From positions 1-8,490 of the forward strand of contig CAQYCU010000061.1 in the NCBI GenBank assembly GCA_948919095.1: a DNA stretch of 8,490 nt. Reading direction: 5' to 3'. The position numbers and the translations under genes were made by a program. Position 1 is the stretch's first letter. Every line of letters starts with the position of its first letter. This DNA is from an uncultured Clostridia bacterium. GTDB lineage: Bacteria; Bacillota; Clostridia; TANB77; CAG-508. The notes under the pieces are model-generated. The model did no database searches, was not told where the DNA came from, and saw nothing but the letters and a program-made list of their open reading frames with translations. Of the stretch, positions 1 to 5,259 are shown one piece after another.

Positions 1-896
1 AGTTCAACATCCATTCTTTTTATTGCTTCTTTTGTTACTCCTGCTATATGTGGTGTTACTATTACATTATTTCTTTTCGTTTCTAATAGTGCTTTATAGT
101 TTTCTGCATCTATGTCTAATCCAACATTAAATGTTTTGTTTTCATCTGCATATTTTATTAATTCATCCATATCTACTATCTCTGCTCTTGATGTATTTAT
201 AAAAGTAGCTGTTTTCTTCATTAATCCAATTTTATCTTTTGATATTAGATTTTTATTTTCTTCATTTAGAGGAATATTTACAGTTATAATATCTGACTTA
301 GTAAGTAAACTTTCTAAGTCTAAAAACTTTACTCCTTGTTGTAATAAATCTTTATGCTTTTCTGGATTTAAAGTATTACAGTAAATTTTCATATTGAATA
401 TTTTTGCTATTTTTATTACTTCTCGTGATATTTTTCCAGCACCTATTATGCCTATTGTACTATTGCTTATATCATTACTTCTTGCTGACAAATCTCTTTT
501 TGTTCCACCTTTAATAGAAATTTCATTAGCTTCTATAATTCTCTTTTTTAATCCTAATATTAAAGCGAAAATATGCTCTGCTACTGATATTACATTTGAT
601 GTTTGACAATTAATTATTCTGATTAAATCCGATTCAAAGAAACACTTATCTATATGATCTACACCAATTGATAATGTTGCTATTATTTTCTTTTTACTTA
701 GTCCCTTTAGCATATCTTCTGTTAATTTTTCTCTGACACCTATTATTACAATATCATAGTCATTTAATAATCTTATTAATTCTTCTTTATTAGGTCTTTC
801 TTCTTGATTTGATATATATAATTGTATTCCTGCATTTGTTAATATTTCACATGCCTTTTTATCTAAATCTTTAAATACACTATATGCTTTCAACAT
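1..896 (-). CDS. D-2-hydroxyacid dehydrogenase family protein, 3' end outside window
   Basis: This gene encodes an NAD(P)-dependent oxidoreductase of the D-isomer-specific 2-hydroxyacid dehydrogenase family (phosphoglycerate/lactate/glycerate dehydrogenase type), which interconverts a 2-keto acid and a D-2-hydroxy acid in the cytoplasm. The frame is open for 298 codons and runs off the left edge. Family members usually have about 310-330 residues, so perhaps 15-30 are missing. Visible features are a nucleotide-binding loop GAGKIS at residues 152-157, the catalytic Arg237 in NTSRAEIVD, Glu265 in LDIDAE, and His283 in TPHIAG. The R-E-H spacing is normal. The loop lacks the usual third glycine, and the acidic residue expected at the end of beta-2 appears to be Thr175. 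The ATG at 894-896 follows AAAGGAG at 902-908, which overlaps the stop codon of the upstream dehydrogenase, so the two are probably translationally coupled. It is the last visible gene of the phosphoribosyltransferase operon. The family is firm; the substrate is unknown. Confidence 0.9.
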   Translation of the reverse strand, partial: MLKAYSVFKDLDKKACEILTNAGIQLYISNQEERPNKEELIRLLNDYDIVIIGVREKLTEDMLKGLSKKKIIATLSIGVDHIDKCFFESDLIRIINCQTSNVISVAEHIFALILGLKKRIIEANEISIKGGTKRDLSARSNDISNSTIGIIGAGKISREVIKIAKIFNMKIYCNTLNPEKHKDLLQQGVKFLDLESLLTKSDIITVNIPLNEENKNLISKDKIGLMKKTATFINTSRAEIVDMDELIKYADENKTFNVGLDIDAENYKALLETKRNNVIVTPHIAGVTKEAIKRMDVE

Positions 897-907
897 ACTT
901 TTCTCCT

Positions 908-1582
908 TTAAACAACAACTTTTCTATTTATTGTTATTTCACTTACTTCAATCATTTTAGGTAGTTTTAATATATGTATCATTAAGTCTGCAATGTCTGC
1001 TGGATTCATCCATTCTTCTGGATGTTCTATTTCTTTTCCTGTCCATTTTGTATGCATTCTAGTATTCATTCCACCAACATTAAATTGTATTACACGACAA
1101 TTATATTTTTTTAATTCTAATTGTAAATTATAGCTTGTTCCACGAATTGCCCATTTTGAAGTTGTATAAGCAATTTGATCTGTATAACCTGCTTTTGTTC
1201 CAATAGTTGAACCCACATTTAAAATATCTGCTTCACTTTCTTTTATTAATGTTATTAATTGTGTAACTAAATAAATTGGTGCTAGTACATTTACTTTCAT
1301 TAAATCATCTAATACATCATAAGTAACTTCTTCTAGTTTCTGTACTCCTGGTAGTCCAGCACAATTTATTAGTGCATCTATTTTTTTGTATTTTTCTTTA
1401 ATGATGTTACAAGTATTTTCTATTGATTTTTCATCTGTTAAATCAGTTTTAATAAAATCACATTCATAATTAGGTTTTGTTCTACATAATGCAATTATAT
1501 TTATATCTTTTTCTTTTAAATACTTTAAAGCAAATTCTTTTCCTAATCCATCACTTGCTCCTGTTAAAATAATAGTTTTCAT
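908..1582 (-). CDS. Short-chain dehydrogenase/reductase (classical SDR)
   Basis: This is a 224-residue cytoplasmic NAD(P)-dependent oxidoreductase of the classical SDR family, which reduces or oxidises a carbonyl/alcohol pair. The Rossmann cofactor motif TGASDGLG is at residues 7-14, and an NCAG variant of the NNAG motif at 73-76. Asn98 lies in helix 4, the catalytic Ser125 in VGSTIG, and the YTTSK motif gives Tyr139 and Lys143. The full Asn-Ser-Tyr-Lys tetrad is therefore present. The length is slightly short of the usual 240-260 because the C-terminal substrate region is compact. The ATG at 1580-1582 has AAGGAGG at 1588-1594. There are 28 bases after the preceding gene, and the stop codon lies in the ribosome binding site of the following dehydrogenase. 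The substrate cannot be read from the sequence. Its neighbours suggest a nucleotide, sugar-phosphate or hydroxyacid intermediate, which is inference. Confidence 0.93.
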   Translation of the reverse strand: MKTIILTGASDGLGKEFALKYLKEKDINIIALCRTKPNYECDFIKTDLTDEKSIENTCNIIKEKYKKIDALINCAGLPGVQKLEEVTYDVLDDLMKVNVLAPIYLVTQLITLIKESEADILNVGSTIGTKAGYTDQIAYTTSKWAIRGTSYNLQLELKKYNCRVIQFNVGGMNTRMHTKWTGKEIEHPEEWMNPADIADLMIHILKLPKMIEVSEITINRKVVV

Positions 1583-1610
1583 TGTATCCTCCTTATATAC
1601 TTATTTGTTC

Positions 1611-2255
1611 TTATTGTTTTGTTAAACTTGAATTTTCTTGTATAGGTATTATTCTTGTTTTTATTTCATTAATAAAAGCACATTTATGTTCAATTATAAA
1701 TTCTTCATTATCTGTCTTTAAATTATATTTAATTTCTAAATTTGGAACAAACTCATATTTATCACTTTGATAATTTCCATAAGGTGTATTATCTTCTGTA
1801 TAACTTCCTTTTAGCATGTTGTATAAAAGTTTCCATCTATCACATGAACCAACATCTATCTCTTTTGCATTATTTACATTATTTAAAATAGGCTTTTCCT
1901 GCATATCTATAATAGATGATTCTATTTTTTGATTTTCATATAATTCTTTCAATATCATAGTTTCAAAATTTTGATTTAAAGCTATATCTATACATTTTTC
2001 AACTTCTGTATCTTTATTTATAACAACTAATCTTACTGGATTTTTATCATTATAGAAAATAATTGCATTATGCTTATTACTTATATTTATATCTTCTTTA
2101 TTTGTTGTAATTATGCAATTACAATTCCTTACTATTTTATATTTATTAAATGGTTTGTTGCCTTTTTCAAATCCATCAACAAAAGCTCCATTAAAACATT
2201 CATAATGATTTTTATATTGTTCTGTCCATAAATCTATACTATTAATGATTTGCAT
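1611..2255 (-). CDS. Conserved-looking hypothetical protein, 214 aa, no recognised family
   Basis: I do not recognise this 214-residue protein. It has no signal peptide, no membrane segment and no obvious nucleotide-binding or metal-binding motif. The N-terminus is aromatic and glycine-rich (DLWTEQYKNHYECFNGAFVDGF, residues 8-29 in part). A beta-rich middle follows (residues 40-80: charged turns between short hydrophobic strands), then a possible helix at 83-110. A distinctive stretch, VGSCDRWKLLYNMLKGSY, sits at 135-152, and the C-terminal half looks beta-rich again. Cysteines are at 20, 45, 47, 88, 138 and 192; the CNC pair at 45-47 is notable, but no clean zinc site is evident. The ATG at 2253-2255 is preceded by AGGAGA with 8-base spacing, and the TAG stop of the HD gene runs into that site. 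Its place inside a tight enzyme operon suggests an enzyme or partner subunit of the same pathway. Confidence 0.85.
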   Translation of the reverse strand: MQIINSIDLWTEQYKNHYECFNGAFVDGFEKGNKPFNKYKIVRNCNCIITTNKEDINISNKHNAIIFYNDKNPVRLVVINKDTEVEKCIDIALNQNFETMILKELYENQKIESSIIDMQEKPILNNVNNAKEIDVGSCDRWKLLYNMLKGSYTEDNTPYGNYQSDKYEFVPNLEIKYNLKTDNEEFIIEHKCAFINEIKTRIIPIQENSSLTKQ

Positions 2256-2267
2256 ATATTATTTCTC

Positions 2268-2897
2268 CTATATTTCATATTCCTTTAAATTTTCTATGTA
2301 TTTGTGAATACTGTTGTCATTTATATCTTCTGGTTCTATGGTGCAGTATTCCATAATCTGTTTCTCTATACCTAAAGAACATTCAATTAAATGATTAGCT
2401 TTTTCTTCATTAGACCATACTGATAATGGTTTATCTTTATATCTAACTTTCGCATCTTCTAGTCTTTCGCTTATTCCTACTACTCCAACTGGTGCTACTC
2501 TTTGGTCGCAATAAGCACATATCTTTCTTTCATAAGAATCTGATTTTAATGTTTCTTCATTTTTTCTTGACCTTTTCCCATCTAATATAATAATTTCTTT
2601 TTCAGTTAGTCCCTCTTCTTTTCCAATTTCTAAATTAATTTCATGGTCATTAGTTCCAAATTTGTCAAAATACTTTTTTCTTATTTTTATAAATTCTTCA
2701 TTTTTTGAAAAGTCCTCTGGTATTTTCACCATATTCCCCATATCATGTAATAAACAAACTCTAATAATTGATTCTTTATCTATTTCCTGTCCTTTCCAGT
2801 TATCTATTATTAAATTACTACATGCTGCAACTCTTAACATGTGCATTTGTAGATTTCCTGGTAAGTGGTATTTATTATAAATATCTATAATGTTCAT
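2268..2897 (-). CDS. HD-domain metal-dependent phosphohydrolase
   Basis: This 209-residue cytoplasmic protein belongs to the HD superfamily, whose members hydrolyse phosphomonoesters, nucleotides or cyclic nucleotides with bound divalent metal. The metal ligands are visible in family order: His19 (LQMHMLRVA), His51-Asp52 (LLHDMGN) and Asp131 (YCDQRVAP). The HDMGN form replaces the HDIGK of signalling HD-GYP proteins, and there is no GYP motif. A single-domain nucleotidase or phosphatase is therefore more likely than a c-di-GMP phosphodiesterase. The ATG at 2895-2897 has a perfect AGGAGG at 2903-2908, 21 bases after the phosphoribosyltransferase gene. Pairing with a phosphoribosyltransferase suggests a nucleotide or phosphoribosyl product as substrate, which is inference. 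No helicase, Cas or RelA/SpoT domain is attached. Confidence 0.9.
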   Translation of the reverse strand: MNIIDIYNKYHLPGNLQMHMLRVAACSNLIIDNWKGQEIDKESIIRVCLLHDMGNMVKIPEDFSKNEEFIKIRKKYFDKFGTNDHEINLEIGKEEGLTEKEIIILDGKRSRKNEETLKSDSYERKICAYCDQRVAPVGVVGISERLEDAKVRYKDKPLSVWSNEEKANHLIECSLGIEKQIMEYCTIEPEDINDNSIHKYIENLKEYEI

Positions 2898-2918
2898 TCT
2901 AATCCTCCTAATAATTCT

Positions 2919-3512
2919 TTAAAAAAATATGTTATCTTCTAAATCATCTGGATGCTCTAACTCTGTTTGTAAATCTTCCCAAAGAAATAAAGGATAAAAG
3001 TATTCTACGTTTAACTCTTTACATTTTTCTTTGCTAAATTCATTATTTCCATTATAATAAAATGCTACATCTTCATATTCTGCAATATCTTTAAAATCTC
3101 TACTACCATATTCCTTTGTTAAACAAACATATAATATTCTAGCATTGTTATATCTCTTTTCTATTTCATTTATACAAATCTCTACACTTGTTCCTGTACT
3201 GTGCATTGCTTCAACTAATAAAAATACTGGTTCTTTTTTATCTATTTCTATTGAATCAAATGGATTAAAAATCATTTCAATTTTATTTTCTCCGTTTTTA
3301 TAAGCTATATGTTTAACTTGTATAGGCAAAAACTTTACAATATTTAATTTGTTGGAAATATATACTGCTGGTACTGCACCACTTCTTAAAACAGGGCATA
3401 TATAATCTATTTTTATTTTATTATCTTGAATATATTTTCTTAAATGGTCGCATAATTTGTCTATATGTTGTAAAAATTCATTATGCTCCATTCTTTTATA
3501 GTTTTTTTCCAT
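2919..3512 (-). CDS. Type I phosphoribosyltransferase homologue (purine-type)
   Basis: This 197-residue cytoplasmic protein has the type I phosphoribosyltransferase fold, whose members join a base to PRPP or reverse that step. The PRPP loop VFLLVEAMHSTGTSV is at residues 96-110, with Glu101 and T106-G107-T108-S109. A pyrophosphate-loop-like RSGAVPAVYIS lies at 43-53. The C-terminal F-Y-P-L-F-L-W-E (residues 171-179) resembles the hood motif of hypoxanthine/xanthine-guanine enzymes. The second acidic residue normally found in the PRPP loop is replaced by Ala102, so activity may be altered or the substrate unusual. The ATG at 3510-3512 has AAGGAG at 3521-3526 with 8-base spacing, which favours it over the internal Met8. 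This is the first gene of its operon, 29 bases downstream of an extended -10 promoter. It could be a hypoxanthine or xanthine phosphoribosyltransferase, but the divergent loop and the non-salvage neighbours argue against a firm assignment. Confidence 0.85.
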   Translation of the reverse strand: MEKNYKRMEHNEFLQHIDKLCDHLRKYIQDNKIKIDYICPVLRSGAVPAVYISNKLNIVKFLPIQVKHIAYKNGENKIEMIFNPFDSIEIDKKEPVFLLVEAMHSTGTSVEICINEIEKRYNNARILYVCLTKEYGSRDFKDIAEYEDVAFYYNGNNEFSKEKCKELNVEYFYPLFLWEDLQTELEHPDDLEDNIFF

Positions 3513-3540
3513 CGCTTACTCTCCTTATCATTATGCTGTA

Positions 3541-3569
3541 ATTCTATCACAGGTTGACAATTTTTACAA
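3541..3569 (-). promoter_or_regulatory. Sigma-A-type promoter of the phosphoribosyltransferase operon
   Basis: On the minus strand a -35 element TTGTAA (3564-3569) and a -10 element TAGAAT (3541-3546) are separated by exactly 17 bases. The -10 is preceded by TGN (TGATAGAAT), making it an extended -10. The start of transcription would fall near 3534, with AAGGAG and the ATG just downstream. The promoter lies immediately after the terminator of the preceding unit, so the five downstream genes form an independent operon. No clear operator palindrome is seen. Confidence 0.72.
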
Positions 3570-3575
3570 TAAAAT

Positions 3576-3628
3576 CCAAAAATAAAAAACATATAAATAA
3601 ACTATGGTTTTCATAATTTATTCATATG
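3576..3628 (-). terminator. Intrinsic terminator after the zinc-ribbon gene
   Basis: A 17-bp inverted repeat (arms 3612-3628 and 3590-3606, loop 3607-3611) is followed on the minus strand by TTTTTTATTTTTGG. In minus-strand RNA all 17 positions pair, two of them as G-U wobbles. In plus-strand RNA the same two positions would be A-C mismatches. The strand and U-tract therefore agree that it ends the transcription unit of the hydrolase, MmcQ/YjbR and zinc-ribbon genes. The stem is AT-rich, so its efficiency may be moderate. Confidence 0.82.
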
Positions 3629-3652
3629 CTTTTTAATAATTTAATATTTATC

Positions 3653-3856
3653 TTAATTCATTAAAAAATCTAATATATTCATTCCTGCATCTGTTCCAGT
3701 TTTATAAATTTCAGTATATCCACATTTAGTACAACTTACTGTAATAAATTTTTTATTTTGTATATCAAATAATTTTGAAAAATTACCACCTGTTGCTTGA
3801 AATTGGTCTTTTTCAAATTCTGTATTTCCACATTTTACACATTTCCATTCTGACAT
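3653..3856 (-). CDS. Small zinc-ribbon nucleic-acid-binding-like protein
   Basis: This small protein belongs to a zinc-ribbon family common in Firmicutes. With the ATG start it has 67 residues. Two CxxC knuckles are visible, Cys6/Cys9 (WKCVKC) and Cys42/Cys45 (SCTKCGYTE), which would bind one structural zinc. The ATGGNFSKLFD segment (21-31) and the C-terminal NILDFLM are typical of the family. A longer frame begins at a GTG (3866-3868), giving four more residues (MIII). I prefer the ATG at 3854-3856, because the GAAAGTGAG stretch at 3868-3876 can serve it at about 11-base spacing but overlaps the GTG itself, and relatives normally begin with MSEWKC. It is the last gene of its operon, 38 bases after the MmcQ/YjbR gene and before an intrinsic terminator. 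The exact function is unknown. Confidence 0.9.
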   Translation of the reverse strand: MSEWKCVKCGNTEFEKDQFQATGGNFSKLFDIQNKKFITVSCTKCGYTEIYKTGTDAGMNILDFLMN

Positions 3857-3894
3857 AATAATTATCACTCACTTTCTCTTATATTTTATAAATA

Positions 3895-4263
3895 TTAGTT
3901 TTTAGTATTATTTATCTTTCTTCTTTTGTTATTGTTATTTTTTGTTAGTTCATAGCTTTGTTCAATTAATTCTTCTACTAAAGAAACATCTACTTTGTCA
4001 TCTATAATAATTGTATTCCAATGTTCTTTGTTCATGTGATAACCTGGTATTATATAATCATAAGAATTTCTAAGTAACTCTGAATAATCTGGATTCGTTT
4101 TTACATTTAGATACAACTTACCATTTACATTCATTATTAGAGCAAACCATTTTTTATTATCTAAATGTTTCATTGTTACAGAAGTGTTATCATCTGGAAA
4201 TGGATAATCTTCATAAGTATCCTGCAAACTTAAACTATATTTTATTATATCTTCCCTGTTCAT
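3895..4263 (-). CDS. MmcQ/YjbR family protein
   Basis: This 122-residue protein belongs to the MmcQ/YjbR (CyaY-like fold) family, often annotated as DNA-binding although its biological role is poorly defined. Recognisable family blocks, in order, are YPF at 20-22, KWFALI at 38-43, NGKLYLNVK at 47-55, PGYHMNKEHWNT at 73-84 and SYELT at 103-107. The length is typical. The C-terminus carries an extra basic, asparagine-rich tail (residues 109-120) that may be disordered. The ATG at 4261-4263 starts one base after the stop of the 71-residue gene, with AAAAGGA at 4271-4277 inside that gene, so the two are probably translationally coupled. It is soluble, with no signal or membrane segment. Confidence 0.92.
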   Translation of the reverse strand: MNREDIIKYSLSLQDTYEDYPFPDDNTSVTMKHLDNKKWFALIMNVNGKLYLNVKTNPDYSELLRNSYDYIIPGYHMNKEHWNTIIIDDKVDVSLVEELIEQSYELTKNNNNKRRKINNTKN

Positions 4264-4264
4264 T

Positions 4265-4480
4265 TTAATTTCCTTTTACTAAAGTATTTAAAATACTATT
4301 GTATTGATTACTTAATTTACTAATATCTCCATTTTTAGTACTATGGCTCATAATAAAATCTTCTATTTGACTTTCATATCTTCTTAGTTCTTCATTTGTA
4401 TAATCTTTATCTTCAACATTTAGTCCTATATTTTCTAATAATTTTATTTCTTTTGTAGTACATTTATTTAGTAAATTCAT
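4265..4480 (-). CDS. Small helical protein of unknown function, 71 aa
   Basis: I cannot assign a function to this 71-residue acidic protein. It reads as two or three amphipathic helices (about 8-18, 28-46 and 51-68) joined by short turns, with no cysteine pair, signal peptide or membrane segment. Similar short proteins starting MNLLNKC occur in Clostridia from memory, but I cannot name a family. The ATG at 4478-4480 has an AAGGGG-like ribosome binding site overlapping the stop of the upstream hydrolase gene, 12 bases away. The MmcQ/YjbR gene begins one base after its stop. This coupling on both sides supports it as a real gene. Confidence 0.82.
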   Translation of the reverse strand: MNLLNKCTTKEIKLLENIGLNVEDKDYTNEELRRYESQIEDFIMSHSTKNGDISKLSNQYNSILNTLVKGN

Positions 4481-4492
4481 TGTATATTCCCC

Positions 4493-5125
4493 TTATTTCA
4501 TTAATATTTTACATTCTATTTTTGGATTTAATAATTTTGAAAAATCTATTGCATCTTGCTTTGTTCCAACAACACTTCCATAATGTATTGGTACTGCTAT
4601 TTTAGGTTGTATCTCATTTATAAGATTAGCTGCTTCTTTAAAATCCATTGTATATGTACCACCAACTGGAACAAATGCTACATCACCTTTTACTTTTTTA
4701 TTTTCTTCAGTTACATCTGTATCTCCTGCAATATAATATCTAATACCTTTTATTTCTATAATGTAACCTACCCATCCATTTTCTTTTGGATGAAATTGTT
4801 TGTTTATATTATAAGCTAATATTGTTTCAAATTTTATTCCCTCTACCATATATTTTTGATTTGGCTCTACTGTAATTATATAATCTTGTCTAAATCCTTT
4901 TCTTAATACTTTTGTTAATAATTCTTCTGGTACTATAATAACTGTATCCTCTTTCTTTACTTTATCTATATCCTCTTCTGAATAGTGGTCATAATGGTCA
5001 TGTGTTATAAAAATCATGTCTGCATCATTATAATTTTTATCTATTTTAAACGGATCTATATATATTACTTTTTCTTTATTTATTTTTATACTACTATGGC
5101 ATAAAACTGTTATATCTCCTATCAT
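4493..5125 (-). CDS. Metallo-beta-lactamase-fold hydrolase (UlaG/YtkL-like)
   Basis: This 210-residue cytoplasmic metal-dependent hydrolase belongs to the metallo-beta-lactamase superfamily, in the COG2220 group that includes UlaG lactonase and YtkL-type proteins. The core metal motif THDHYDH gives His42, His44, Asp46 and His47. The remaining ligands are probably His112 (HPKENGWVGY), Asp135 (IAGDTD) and His181 (VPIHYG). All superfamily ligands are therefore present, and the length fits the family. The ATG at 5123-5125 has a near-perfect AGGAGG (5133-5138) with 7-base spacing. It is the first gene of a four-gene operon behind an extended -10 promoter and just downstream of the conjugation-module terminator. 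The substrate is unknown; members are often annotated as UPF0173-type metal-dependent hydrolases without proven activity. Confidence 0.93.
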   Translation of the reverse strand: MIGDITVLCHSSIKINKEKVIYIDPFKIDKNYNDADMIFITHDHYDHYSEEDIDKVKKEDTVIIVPEELLTKVLRKGFRQDYIITVEPNQKYMVEGIKFETILAYNINKQFHPKENGWVGYIIEIKGIRYYIAGDTDVTEENKKVKGDVAFVPVGGTYTMDFKEAANLINEIQPKIAVPIHYGSVVGTKQDAIDFSKLLNPKIECKILMK

Positions 5126-5155
5126 GTAAATTCCTCCTTTTCTTATTGTAGTGAA

Positions 5156-5164
5156 ATTATATCA
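5156..5164 (-). promoter_or_regulatory. Extended -10 promoter for the hydrolase operon
   Basis: On the minus strand TGATATAAT is a perfect extended -10 (TGN plus consensus TATAAT, 5156-5161). No good -35 is seen. The nearest candidate, TTGTGT at 5181-5186, lies 19 bases upstream inside the U-tract of the preceding terminator. The TG extension may compensate for this. Transcription would begin near 5149, giving a leader of about 24 bases that carries the AGGAGG of the hydrolase gene. Confidence 0.68.
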
Positions 5165-5175
5165 TAAAAAATTTT

Positions 5176-5235
5176 AAAAAACACAAAAAAAGCCAAAACA
5201 ATTTACAATTTTTTTCGTAAATTATTTTGGCTTTT
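5176..5235 (-). terminator. Intrinsic terminator after the conjugation module
   Basis: A 19-bp inverted repeat (arms 5217-5235 and 5188-5206, loop 5207-5216) contains a GCC/GGC core and begins 25 bases after the stop of the CHAP gene. In minus-strand RNA every position pairs, with one G-U wobble, and the stem runs into TTTTTTTGTGTTTTTT. This is a strong intrinsic terminator for the VirB4-sortase-CHAP unit. The plus-strand version has an A-C mismatch and a weaker U-tract, and there is no plus-strand gene for it to end. Confidence 0.9.
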
Positions 5236-5259
5236 AAATTTTACTATAACTATATATTT

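Noticed and set aside
112..606. Two plus-strand reading frames of 90 and 70 codons
   Set aside because: They lie antisense to the open-ended D-2-hydroxyacid dehydrogenase gene, which has clear family motifs. Their products are low-complexity hydrophobic sequences typical of antisense frames in AT-rich DNA.
1..896. Possible frameshifted or broken dehydrogenase, since no closed frame exists here
   Set aside because: The minus-strand frame reads 298 codons without interruption and simply leaves the window before its stop.
3857..3868. GTG start adding four residues to the zinc-ribbon protein
   Set aside because: The best ribosome binding stretch overlaps this GTG and fits the downstream ATG. 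Relatives begin at the equivalent of MSEWKC.
4556..4819. Plus-strand 87-codon frame rich in Cys, Tyr and Phe
   Set aside because: It is antisense to the metallo-beta-lactamase-fold gene, whose metal ligands are all intact; no independent support.
5188..5235. Inverted repeat considered as the end of a mobile element or an att-like site
   Set aside because: The single imperfect pair is a wobble on the minus strand only, and a U-tract follows in that direction, so a terminator explains it fully.
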